From an uncultured Bacillota bacterium (lineage in GTDB: Bacteria; Bacillota; Dehalobacteriia; UBA4068): a stretch of DNA of 5,931 nucleotides. The position numbers and the translations under genes were made by a program. Shown piece after piece: positions 1-5,931 of the stretch; within the stretch, counting starts at the first letter, position 1, and every line of letters begins with the position of its first letter. The stretch is taken from positions 1-5,931 of the forward strand of contig CAKRYM010000102.1 of NCBI GenBank assembly GCA_934427095.1, written 5' to 3'. Under the pieces are notes generated by a model that was given only the letters and a program-made list of their open reading frames with translations, was not told where the DNA came from and searched no databases.

Positions 1-2232
1 GGACGGCGTGGCGGCGTCGATTTCCCTAGCTGACAACATCTGTAACCCTGGCGAAGCTAGCCGATTAAACATTTGGCAAATCTCCTCTTCGGGTTGAGCA
101 GACAGCAACAAATCCACATATTCACAGTCGCTGATCAAACCAACGGGATGTGCCGGCCCCCAGGAAATTTGCATATGTGGATTGAACCCTTCGGACCAAG
201 CCATAGGTAACCCGCTACGGCGTAAAGCCTTTTCCATATTGCCCAACAGATCCAAATGGGAAAGCCAGGCATCGGCTCCTGTTACCTGTAAACGGCAGCG
301 GTAACGATAACGGGTATCAGGCTGGGGCGTTTTCCCCGTTGGTGGCAGGGCGGCCGGTTTCTCCTGAGGTTGCAGTTCATTTTTCCAGGTCCCATTGCAA
401 ACGCCGCAACCGCTACATTTCCCCCCCCGGCAATCGGACGTCAGTTCCGCTAGGCCGGCACGCAGGTATTCATTCCAAAGCCATTTTACGCTAACCCCGC
501 AATCAATATGGGACCAAGGCAACACATCGTCAATGGTCATGGCTTTTTGCGCATATTCCGCAGCGCTCATCCCACAAGCCTGAAAAGCCTCTTGCCAAAG
601 ATCCGGTCGAAAATCTTCTTTCCAACCGTCCATCTGACAACCTAAGGCATATGCCTTAAGCAATACCTTACCCAGGCGTCTATCGCCCCGGGCAAAGGCT
701 GCTTCCAATAAACTACCTTGGCTGTCATGATAATTGACCGTAACCGCACGCATGGGCCGAATCAATTCTCTAAGCAGCGTTTGCTTGCGTTTGAGTTCCT
801 CTACGGTATTCTGGGCTTGCCATTGAAAGGCGGTATCGCATTTAGGCACAAAGGAAGAAACGCCCAAGGTAATGCTGAGAGGACGTTTCATTTCCGCAGG
901 CCGATGCTTCTTGCCCACATAAAGGATTTTCCGGCACAACTCGGCAATGGCAGCAATATCGCTATCGCTTTCATAAGGCAACCCGATCATAAAATACAGT
1001 TTAATGCGGGTATACCCCTGAGAAAAGGCAGCAGCGCAAGCGGACAAAATATCCTCTTCCGTTACACCTTTGTTAATCACATCTCTTAACCGTTGGCTGC
1101 CGGCTTCCGGTGCCAGAGTAATGCCGCTTTTTCGCACCTCTTGGGTACGGGCAGCCATATCCACAGAAAAGGCGTCCACCCGTAAAGAAGGCAGGCTGAC
1201 GCTAACCCGCTGGGGTCCATATTCCTGTAAAAGCTCGTCCATTAATTGGGCCACACAGCCATAATCTGCCGTGGAAAGAGAAAGCAAGGCCATATCCCCA
1301 TAGCCGCTAGCCGCCGCCTGGGCGCGGGCCTGTTTGGTCAAGGTAGCCACGGATTTTTCCCGAATAGGCCGATAAATCACCCCTGCTTGGCAGAAACGGC
1401 AGCCCCGGCTACAACCCCGCATGACTTCCAACATAATCCTATCATGCACCGGTTCCAGCAAAGGCATAATGGGTTTTTCCGGAAAAATGGAGGTATCCAT
1501 ATCCTGGATAATCTGCTTTTTTATGGTCAACGGTAAGCCGGATGGCGCCTGAGCCGTTGGTTTTAAACCAGCAAAACGGCCCTTTTCATCGTAAACCTCC
1601 TCATAAAAGGAAGGTACATATACCCCCGGTAGCAAAGCAGCCTTACGCAGAAAATCGCTTTTCCTTCCGCCCGCTGCTTTTACTTCCGCCAGTAAATCCA
1701 AAACTTGAATATCCAGAGCTTCCCCCTCGCCAATGAAACATAAATCCACCACTTCAGCCAAGGGCTCTGGATTATAGGCGCAAGGGCCGCCAGCTGCAAT
1801 TACCGGCCAGTTATCGCCTCGCTCCGCCGTGGTCAAAGGAATCCCCGCCAAATCTAACATGGCCAGGATATTGGTATAGCTCAATTCATATTGCAGGGTA
1901 AAACCTACCAGATCAAAATCTCCCAGACCATGATAACTTTCCAGGGTATAAAGAGGCAGCTTTTTTTCTTTTAACAGGGCGGCCATATCCTTGCCAGGCA
2001 TAAACACCCGCTCGCATAAATGGTTACTGTGGTTGTTGACCGCTTCATATAACAGCCGCAAGCCTAAATGGCTCATCCCAATTTCATATAAATCCGGAAA
2101 AGCAAAAGCCATTTTCGCCTGGGCCTTGTCCCAATCTTTGTGGATGGAATTCAGTTCACCGCCTACATAACGGCCGGGTTTTTCCACCTTAGGGAGAAGT
2201 TGTGCCTGTAAAACATCACGATTGATTTGCAT
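1..2232 (-). CDS. B12-binding-type radical SAM protein fused to DUF2344 (TIGR03960 + TIGR03936 type), 3' end outside window
   Basis: This reading frame stays open from the ATG at 2232 to the left edge, giving 744 codons without a stop, so the C-terminus is missing. The N-terminus (VEKPGRYVGGELNS) is typical of the family. Residues 148-157 (GGPCAYNPEP) and 168-171 (GEGE) belong to the B12-binding-like N-terminal part. C274, C278 and C281 form the CxxxCxxC motif that holds the radical SAM 4Fe-4S cluster, and KLYFMIGLP at 411-419 lies late in the barrel. C578 follows WSHID, and a second cluster, C601, C606, C609 and C612, could bind another metal. From about 641 a DUF2344 domain begins (SHLDLLGNMEKALRRSGLP, SEGFNPH); about 100 of its usual 200 or so residues are visible. 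The substrate is unknown. In other Bacillota, relatives often lie beside the genes for RNase G and ribosomal proteins L21 and L27. A GAGGT sequence at 2242-2246, 9 bases before the ATG, supports this start. Family assignment is firm; function is not. Confidence 0.93.
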   Translation of the reverse strand, partial: MQINRDVLQAQLLPKVEKPGRYVGGELNSIHKDWDKAQAKMAFAFPDLYEIGMSHLGLRLLYEAVNNHSNHLCERVFMPGKDMAALLKEKKLPLYTLESYHGLGDFDLVGFTLQYELSYTNILAMLDLAGIPLTTAERGDNWPVIAAGGPCAYNPEPLAEVVDLCFIGEGEALDIQVLDLLAEVKAAGGRKSDFLRKAALLPGVYVPSFYEEVYDEKGRFAGLKPTAQAPSGLPLTIKKQIIQDMDTSIFPEKPIMPLLEPVHDRIMLEVMRGCSRGCRFCQAGVIYRPIREKSVATLTKQARAQAAASGYGDMALLSLSTADYGCVAQLMDELLQEYGPQRVSVSLPSLRVDAFSVDMAARTQEVRKSGITLAPEAGSQRLRDVINKGVTEEDILSACAAAFSQGYTRIKLYFMIGLPYESDSDIAAIAELCRKILYVGKKHRPAEMKRPLSITLGVSSFVPKCDTAFQWQAQNTVEELKRKQTLLRELIRPMRAVTVNYHDSQGSLLEAAFARGDRRLGKVLLKAYALGCQMDGWKEDFRPDLWQEAFQACGMSAAEYAQKAMTIDDVLPWSHIDCGVSVKWLWNEYLRAGLAELTSDCRGGKCSGCGVCNGTWKNELQPQEKPAALPPTGKTPQPDTRYRYRCRLQVTGADAWLSHLDLLGNMEKALRRSGLPMAWSEGFNPHMQISWGPAHPVGLISDCEYVDLLLSAQPEEEICQMFNRLASPGLQMLSAREIDAATPS

Positions 2233-2241
2233 CCCCTGTTT

Positions 2242-2246
2242 ACCTC
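2242..2246 (-). promoter_or_regulatory. Probable ribosome binding site of the radical SAM gene
   Basis: On the minus strand this reads GAGGT and lies 9 bases before the ATG at 2232. That spacing is normal, and the protein beginning at this ATG has the N-terminus expected for the family. A G-run directly against the ATG (AGGGG) is too close to serve as the site. I found no convincing -35/-10 pair for this gene; TATATC and TATCAT stretches around 2264-2274 on the minus strand lack a good partner. Confidence 0.5.
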
Positions 2247-2333
2247 GTTTGCTTCCATCAAGTGTTTATGATATAACATTAAACATTTCTCTGTTCTTTG
2301 GCGAAACCCTCTTATTTCCCCCTACGACCCAGC

Positions 2334-2362
2334 TTGATTTTCCCTTCAGGTGGAATTATACT
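2334..2362 (+). promoter_or_regulatory. Sigma-70/SigA-type promoter for mtaD
   Basis: TTGATT (2334-2339) and TATACT (2357-2362) are separated by exactly 17 bases, matching 4 of 6 and 5 of 6 consensus positions. Transcription would begin near 2369, at the edge of the ribosome binding site, leaving a leader of only about 14 bases. The arrangement fits well on sequence, but the very short leader is a reason for caution; the weaker upstream candidate at 2249-2277 could be used instead or as well. Confidence 0.55.
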
Positions 2363-2367
2363 AAAGA

Positions 2368-2375
2368 AAAGGAGG
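2368..2375 (+). promoter_or_regulatory. Strong ribosome binding site of mtaD
   Basis: AAAGGAGG lies 7 bases before the ATG at 2383. It is a near-perfect Shine-Dalgarno match at ideal spacing and fixes the start of the amidohydrolase. It also rules out the overlapping frame that begins at 2222. Confidence 0.9.
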
Positions 2376-2382
2376 GCTTTTC

Positions 2383-3681
2383 ATGCTGTTTGAACAGATT
2401 GCCTATTTGGATGACCATTTTCAAATTCGCCAGGGCTATGTGGGCGTAAAAAACGGCCGCATCGATTATGTAGGAGAAACTGCGCCAGCCGACCGTAGCC
2501 AATATGACCGTATCCTTTCGGGTAAAGGTCGCTTGCTGATTCCCGGTCTAGTCAACGCTCATAGCCATACCAGTATGGCACTACTGAGAGGTTATGGGGA
2601 AAATATGACGTTGCAGGATTGGCTCACCAAAAAGATTTTTCCCTTTGAAGATTGTCTGACTGACCAGGACATTTACTGGTCCACCCTACTTTGCGCCGGG
2701 GAAATGCTGCGGTTTGGCATTGTCTCCACCACAGATATGTATATGCACGCGCTTCCCATTGCCCAGGCTTTTCGCGATGCCGGGGTAAAGGCCAATACTG
2801 CCATCTGCGCCGGTGCAGGGCCAGAGGAAGCTTATACCCATTCCCGTCGTTACCATGAAACCATGGGGGTGATTCAGGATTTCCACGGTCTTGACGACGG
2901 ACGATTGCTGATTGATTTTGCCTTACATGCGGAATACACCACCAGCGAAAAATTGGTACGAGAAACAGCGGAAGCCGTAGCCAAACTAGGCAAATACCGT
3001 ATGCAAGTTCATGTGAGCGAAACCTTAGCCGAAGTAGAGGGTTGCAAGGCAAGGCATCAAGGAAAAAGCCCCGTGGCTTATCTCAATGACTGCGGCTTGT
3101 TTGCCATCCCCACTACCGCAGCCCATTGCGTTCACCTAAGCGAGGAAGATATTCAGATTCTGGCGGAAAAGCAGGTCACCGTGGCCACTTGCCCCAAGAG
3201 CAATTTGAAATTGGCCAGCGGCGTCTGCCCTGTGGCTCGCTTAAAACAGGCCGGAGTAAACGTGGCTTTGGCCACAGACAGTGTTTCCAGCAACAATAAC
3301 CTAAACATGTTAGGCGAAATGCAGCTCTTTGCCCTGCTGCATAAAGGGGTCAGCGGCGACCCCACCCTGATTTCCCCTAAAGAAGCCATTTACGCCGCCA
3401 CCAGAGCCGGTGCTCTTTCCCAAGGACGAGAGGACTGCGGCTTGATTCGCCAAGGCTTCCGGGCTGATCTGGTGATGTTGGATATTACCGGCCCCCATTG
3501 GCAACCGGTCCATGATTTACTGAATCACCTGGTCTATTCCAGTGACGGCGGGGATGTCATCCTGACCATGGTGGATGGAAAAGTCTGCTACGAACAAGGA
3601 AATTGGCCCCAGTTGGATATGGAAAAAATTTATCGAGAAACAGAAAACGCCAAGTGCCGTATTCTCCAGCAACTAAATTAA
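2383..3681 (+). CDS. mtaD: Amidohydrolase, 5'-methylthioadenosine/S-adenosylhomocysteine deaminase family
   Basis: A complete 432-residue cytosolic enzyme of the usual length for the MtaD branch of the amidohydrolase superfamily. Family members hydrolyse the 6-amino group of 5'-methylthioadenosine, S-adenosylhomocysteine or related adenosines, giving the inosyl compound and ammonia, and so recycle SAM by-products. The metal ligands are all visible: H60 and H62 in LVNAHSHTSMALLRG, H210 in VHVSE and D299 in ATDS. E213 and H248 (AHCVHL) complete the catalytic set, and H182 (LHAEYT) corresponds to a substrate-contacting histidine. The segment WLTKKIFPFED (80-90) is the family's substrate-loop motif. 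The C-terminus returns to the small beta-sandwich (GFRADLVMLD, LTMVDGKVCYEQG). It has its own promoter and strong ribosome binding site, and ends at the shared terminator. Substrate choice among MTA, SAH, 5'-deoxyadenosine and adenosine cannot be read from sequence. Confidence 0.93.
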   Translation: MLFEQIAYLDDHFQIRQGYVGVKNGRIDYVGETAPADRSQYDRILSGKGRLLIPGLVNAHSHTSMALLRGYGENMTLQDWLTKKIFPFEDCLTDQDIYWSTLLCAGEMLRFGIVSTTDMYMHALPIAQAFRDAGVKANTAICAGAGPEEAYTHSRRYHETMGVIQDFHGLDDGRLLIDFALHAEYTTSEKLVRETAEAVAKLGKYRMQVHVSETLAEVEGCKARHQGKSPVAYLNDCGLFAIPTTAAHCVHLSEEDIQILAEKQVTVATCPKSNLKLASGVCPVARLKQAGVNVALATDSVSSNNNLNMLGEMQLFALLHKGVSGDPTLISPKEAIYAATRAGALSQGREDCGLIRQGFRADLVMLDITGPHWQPVHDLLNHLVYSSDGGDVILTMVDGKVCYEQGNWPQLDMEKIYRETENAKCRILQQLN

Positions 3682-3697
3682 TAACCCACAAAGCAGT

Positions 3698-3729
3698 AAA
3701 AGCAGGACGTCAAATCACGTCCTGCTTTT
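3698..3729. terminator. Bidirectional intrinsic terminator between convergent genes
   Basis: A perfect 13-bp inverted repeat (AAAAGCAGGACGT / ACGTCCTGCTTTT) encloses the 6-base loop CAAATC. It begins 16 bases after the mtaD stop and lies 13 bases from the stop of the minus-strand DUF362 gene. The A-run on one arm and T-run on the other give a U-tract in either direction (TTTTGTTT on plus, TTTTACT on minus). As the only hairpin in the 61-base gap, it most likely ends both transcripts. Confidence 0.9.
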
Positions 3730-3742
3730 GTTTATCCTAGTA

Positions 3743-4612
3743 TTAAGCTTTCTTTTTCTTGCCTTCTTCTTTTTTCATGATTTCCGCCAAATCGTCCCCA
3801 TACAAGGCAATGCCCCCCGGTTCGCCCACACCCAACCCGTACTGGGCGGCCAAACAAAGGCTTTCCACTGTTTGCACGGGAATATTGCCCACCGCCGCCA
3901 GAACAGCGTCCGCTGCCACAGCGTCAGCTGCTGCCAGCAGGAAATCTGCCTGCTGGGGTTGGAAACCTTCTTTTCCTTTTAACCCATCTACCAAAAATAG
4001 ATCTGGCGGAATAATGTCATACAGATCTACTAAGGTCCTTTCCTGTTGTTGAGGCTCGGTTCCCTTTGCCTCAGGAGAAACAGCCTCCATACTGTGGAGG
4101 GCGCTACCGAAAAGACGACCTTCCGCAGCTCGGTATTTCACCAAAGAAAGGATAACATCCGCCTGCAAAATACAGCGGCAAATGGGCAGCGAATCCTGGC
4201 TTAACGCCGTTTGGGAGGTGCGTAACAGATTTTCCTCTTGGGAAAGGTCAACAAAACGCACGCCCTCCACTGCCAAAAGCCCCTGATATCCGCTGCGCTC
4301 CAAGACCATATCCCCAGGAAAACCAGGGGCAGGCCGAAAAGCAAAAAGAATATCCTTCATGCCCTTGCTCCGCGCTAAAGCAGCCAAAGCATAGGCTAGG
4401 CGAATATCAAAATTCACCCCCCGCTCATTCTCTGCCGGCAAGGTCAAATCCAGTAAAAAGACCACCGTTTCCCCAGGCTGAAAAAAGAAATCCCCCCCGC
4501 CAAAGGCCAGGAGCAGTTTTTCTACTGCCAGGCTAAGGGATTTTGGCTGTTCCAGTACATGTTGATCTGCTTTCAACACGGTAATCATGGACATATTCTT
4601 TTCCTCACTCAT
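3743..4612 (-). CDS. Diverged DUF362-family protein, short stand-alone form
   Basis: A 289-residue protein whose second half follows the DUF362 pattern: ADVILSLVKY (151-160), VDLYDIIPPDLFLVDGLKGKEG (195-216, shown only at its ends: VDLYDI and LVDGLKGKEG), then LLAAADAVAADAV (225-237) and AAQYGLGVGEP (255-265). The N-terminal half has the alternating strands and helices expected (VVFLLDLTLPA 50-60, ALARSKGMKDILFAF 78-92). Compared with ordinary DUF362 proteins, it lacks the KPN motif after the first strand, the KTH and GALKN motifs after the 'ADVI' strand (VKYRAAEGRLFGSALHSM stands there) and any ferredoxin-like cysteine motif. There is no signal peptide or membrane segment; the tail is lysine-rich (KKEEGKKKKA). 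Function is unknown. It has its own promoter downstream of the glyS terminator. The start may be Met7 (4594), which has a better-spaced GAGG. The family call is moderately firm and rests on pattern recognition. Confidence 0.72.
   Translation of the reverse strand: MSEEKNMSMITVLKADQHVLEQPKSLSLAVEKLLLAFGGGDFFFQPGETVVFLLDLTLPAENERGVNFDIRLAYALAALARSKGMKDILFAFRPAPGFPGDMVLERSGYQGLLAVEGVRFVDLSQEENLLRTSQTALSQDSLPICRCILQADVILSLVKYRAAEGRLFGSALHSMEAVSPEAKGTEPQQQERTLVDLYDIIPPDLFLVDGLKGKEGFQPQQADFLLAAADAVAADAVLAAVGNIPVQTVESLCLAAQYGLGVGEPGGIALYGDDLAEIMKKEEGKKKKA
4603..4606 (-). promoter_or_regulatory. Ribosome binding site supporting an internal start (Met7) of the DUF362-like gene
   Basis: On the minus strand this is GAGG, 8 bases before the ATG at 4594 (Met7). 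The upstream ATG at 4612 is instead preceded immediately by AAGGTGA (4613-4619), a good match to the 16S tail but almost too close for efficient use. Both starts are plausible, and they differ by only six residues (MSEEKN). I kept the longer form as the annotated span. Confidence 0.45.
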
Positions 4613-4637
4613 TCACCTTGATTGATGCTTCTCTTTT

Positions 4638-4666
4638 AGTATAACACAGACTGGCGACGGGGAAAA
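4638..4666 (-). promoter_or_regulatory. Putative promoter of the DUF362-like gene
   Basis: On the minus strand the -10 box is TATACT (4638-4643), with a weak -35, TTTTCC (4661-4666), 17 bases upstream. The stretch TTATACTAAAAG closely resembles TTATACTAAAG at the mtaD promoter. It lies just after the glyS terminator and would start RNA near 4631, giving a leader of about 18 bases. The -10 is good; the -35 is poor and overlaps the T-rich tail of the terminator. Confidence 0.45.
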
Positions 4667-4671
4667 GAGAA

Positions 4672-4701
4672 AAAACAGGACCAGTTTCCCGGTCCTGTTT
4701 T
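4672..4701 (-). terminator. Intrinsic terminator of glyS
   Basis: An 11-bp perfect stem (AAAACAGGACC / GGTCCTGTTTT) with an 8-base loop lies about 28 bases after the glyS stop. On the minus strand the stem runs into TTTTTTCTCTTTT, a strong U-tract, so it terminates glyS before the DUF362-like gene. The plus-strand side (TTTTGCTTTTTC) is also T-rich, but no plus-strand gene ends here. Confidence 0.88.
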
Positions 4702-4729
4702 GCTTTTTCTACACAATTCGGCTTCCACA

Positions 4730-5931
4730 TCAGTCTTCCACGATTTCCCTTAAGTCAGCAATAGCATCAGACATGGCCACAATCCGGTTCAGCAAAGCCA
4801 TCCGGTTATTCCGAATATTTTCATCCGGATCCATGACCATGACCGCCGTAAAGAAAGCGTCGATTGGCTCTGTTAATGTGGACAGCTCTGCTAAAGCGCC
4901 ATGATAATCGCCTTGCTCCACCAGAGCCTTAACTTTCTCTTCTGCCTGCAATACCGCCTGGTACAACTCATTTTCTGCGGGTTGGACAAAAAGATGTTCA
5001 TCCACCACGGGGATTTCCGGCTTTTTACCGGCTTTTTCCATAGCGGAGCGAAGAATATTGGCCGCCCGATGATAGCCAGCCAAAAGCCCATGGAAATGCG
5101 TTTCCCGGCGTAAACCATGGATAGCCCGGGCCTTCCGTACTGCATTCACCAAGCTGGACTGGCGCAAACTGCTTTGCCGGATGGCGTTCACCACATCATA
5201 AGCCACGCCTTCCTCATTGAGCAGATTTTCCAAGCGCTGCTGGAAAAAGTTCACCACATTTTCCAAGCTCTCGCCTAATTTGCCCCGATCCAATTCCGGT
5301 ACGTCCAGCTTCAGCAAATCCAATGCATAGGGCAATACTTCCCGCAAACGTAACGGCAATTCATTTTTCACGATAATCTGGGTGCAACCGCTAGCTGCTC
5401 GGCGCAAAGCAAAGGGGTCTGCGGAACCGCTGGGGATTTGCCCAATGGCAAAGAAAGCAGCGATACTATCCATTTTATCCGCTAGAGCCACAGCGATCCC
5501 CGCCTTAGTTTCCGGCAAAGCGTCCCCGGCAAAGCGCGGCAGATAATGCTCCCGAATAGCTTGGGCCACTTCCGCATCCTCACCAGCTGCCTGAGCATAA
5601 TATTCGCCCATAATCCCCTGCAACTCAGGGAATTCATAAACCACGCGGCTCTGCAAATCCGCCTTTGCCAGATAAGCGGCCCGTTTGGTCTGCGCCAGCT
5701 CCGCTTCGCTGTAATGCAAGGCCTTGCCAATATATTCCGCCAGGGAAACAATGCGGCCGACCTTTTGTCTTAAGGTGCCTAGTTTTTCATGGAACACCAC
5801 GGTAGCCAGACGTTCCACCTGGTCATCCATTTTATCCTTCAAGTCTTCCTGCCAGAAAAATGCCGCATCATTTAGGCGTGCGCAAAGTACCCGTTCATTG
5901 CCTTCTTGCACACTATCCAAATGCTTTTCAT
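4730..5931 (-). CDS. glyS: Glycyl-tRNA synthetase beta subunit, C-terminal part (5' end outside window)
   Basis: The frame is open to the right edge, and 399 codons are visible, ending in a TGA at 4730-4732. Whole GlyS is about 690 residues, so roughly the N-terminal 40% is missing. An apparent start at 5920 is only an internal TTG; the upstream codons continue the protein as EKHLDSVQEGNERVL, the normal family sequence. Clear landmarks are GNERVLCARLNDAAFFWQED, EFPELQGIMGEYYA, and ADKMDSIAAFFAIGQIPSGS followed by DPFALRRAASG. The C-terminal anticodon-binding (DALR-like) helical part ends in LTEPIDAFFTAVMVMD, IRNNRMALLNRI and a terminal DLREIVED. The beta subunit works with GlyQ (alpha) as a heterotetramer that charges tRNA-Gly; glyQ would normally lie just upstream, beyond the edge. 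An odd local repeat, RQSSLRQSSL, occurs at 5150-5179. Confidence 0.97.
   Translation of the reverse strand, partial: EKHLDSVQEGNERVLCARLNDAAFFWQEDLKDKMDDQVERLATVVFHEKLGTLRQKVGRIVSLAEYIGKALHYSEAELAQTKRAAYLAKADLQSRVVYEFPELQGIMGEYYAQAAGEDAEVAQAIREHYLPRFAGDALPETKAGIAVALADKMDSIAAFFAIGQIPSGSADPFALRRAASGCTQIIVKNELPLRLREVLPYALDLLKLDVPELDRGKLGESLENVVNFFQQRLENLLNEEGVAYDVVNAIRQSSLRQSSLVNAVRKARAIHGLRRETHFHGLLAGYHRAANILRSAMEKAGKKPEIPVVDEHLFVQPAENELYQAVLQAEEKVKALVEQGDYHGALAELSTLTEPIDAFFTAVMVMDPDENIRNNRMALLNRIVAMSDAIADLREIVED
5150..5179 (-). repeat. Tandem pentapeptide repeat RQSSL x2 inside glyS
   Basis: Two adjacent copies of RQSSL are encoded with mostly different codons (CGG CAA AGC AGT TTG, then CGC CAG TCC AGC TTG). 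The protein repeat is exact, but the DNA differs at five of fifteen bases. This makes a recent slippage event unlikely; it is either an old duplication or chance. Confidence 0.6.

Larger units (their letters stand above)
2233..2382. other. Divergent intergenic region between the radical SAM gene and mtaD
   Basis: This 150-base spacer holds the start signals of two genes read in opposite directions. The centre is AT-rich (2264-2290, with ATATAAC and two ACATT copies). Besides the promoter close to mtaD, a weaker plus-strand candidate is TTGCTT (2249-2254), 17 bases, TATAAC (2272-2277), which would give a leader of about 100 bases. I saw no terminator hairpin and no recognisable riboswitch fold, including no SAM or SAH riboswitch pattern, although inspection by eye could miss one. 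Confidence 0.5.

Noticed and set aside
395..1736. Series of plus-strand open frames of 62-123 codons across the left third
   Set aside because: They are antisense to the long radical SAM frame, have no ribosome binding sites that stand out, and their translations show no recognisable domain.
63..2288. An 11-base match (ATTAAACATTT) at 63-73 and 2278-2288
   Set aside because: One copy is inside coding sequence, the other in an AT-rich spacer; no extension or third copy, so chance is the simplest explanation.
2233..2382. A possible SAM or SAH riboswitch, suggested by the SAM-related genes on both sides
   Set aside because: I could not find the paired stems such riboswitches need, and the space left by the likely mtaD promoter is too short for one. 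A covariance-model search would settle it.
2222..2449. Plus-strand frame overlapping the start of mtaD
   Set aside because: It crosses the promoter and ribosome binding site of mtaD in another frame and has no start signal of its own.
2624..3513. Four minus-strand frames inside mtaD
   Set aside because: They are antisense shadows of a protein with a complete set of catalytic residues; their translations are low-complexity mixtures without family features.
3698..4701. Similar CAGGAC cores in the two terminators, considered as a dispersed repeat
   Set aside because: The shared part is only a few bases plus the A-runs expected in any terminator, and loops and stem ends differ.
4891..5773. Short open frames on both strands within glyS
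   Set aside because: The whole stretch is accounted for by strongly conserved GlyS sequence in one minus-strand frame.

Overview
The window looks like chromosomal DNA from a low-to-mid GC member of the Bacillota, with Clostridia or Negativicutes as the best guess. The grounds are strong AGGAGG-type ribosome binding sites, a separate beta chain for glycyl-tRNA synthetase, a B12-binding-type radical SAM protein fused to DUF2344, and short intergenic gaps closed by hairpin terminators. The genus cannot be fixed from the sequence alone. I see no mobile element, CRISPR array, tRNA or rRNA.

Layout. (1) Bases 1-2232, minus strand: the first 744 codons of a large radical SAM protein. It has an N-terminal B12-binding-like part, a CxxxCxxC cluster, a second four-cysteine cluster and the start of a DUF2344 domain, and it runs off the left edge. 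(2) Bases 2233-2382: a divergent intergenic region with a promoter and ribosome binding site for the next gene. (3) Bases 2383-3681, plus strand: a complete amidohydrolase of the MtaD type (5'-methylthioadenosine / S-adenosylhomocysteine deaminase). (4) Bases 3698-3729: a hairpin serving as terminator for both convergent genes. (5) Bases 3743-4612, minus strand: a small, diverged DUF362-family protein with its own promoter. (6) Bases 4672-4701: the terminator of the gene upstream of it. (7) Bases 4730-5931, minus strand: the C-terminal 399 codons of glyS, whose 5' part lies beyond the right edge.

How they may work together. GlyS is housekeeping translation. The radical SAM protein and the MtaD-type deaminase are transcribed divergently from one intergenic region. 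Radical SAM enzymes release 5'-deoxyadenosine, and some members of the MtaD family deaminate that compound, so a link through clearance of SAM by-products is possible but unproven. The DUF362-like protein has no known role. It follows glyS on the same strand but is separated from it by a terminator and a new promoter, so it is probably transcribed independently. The least described parts of the window are the fused radical SAM protein and the DUF362-like protein; the rest is ordinary chromosomal gene content.
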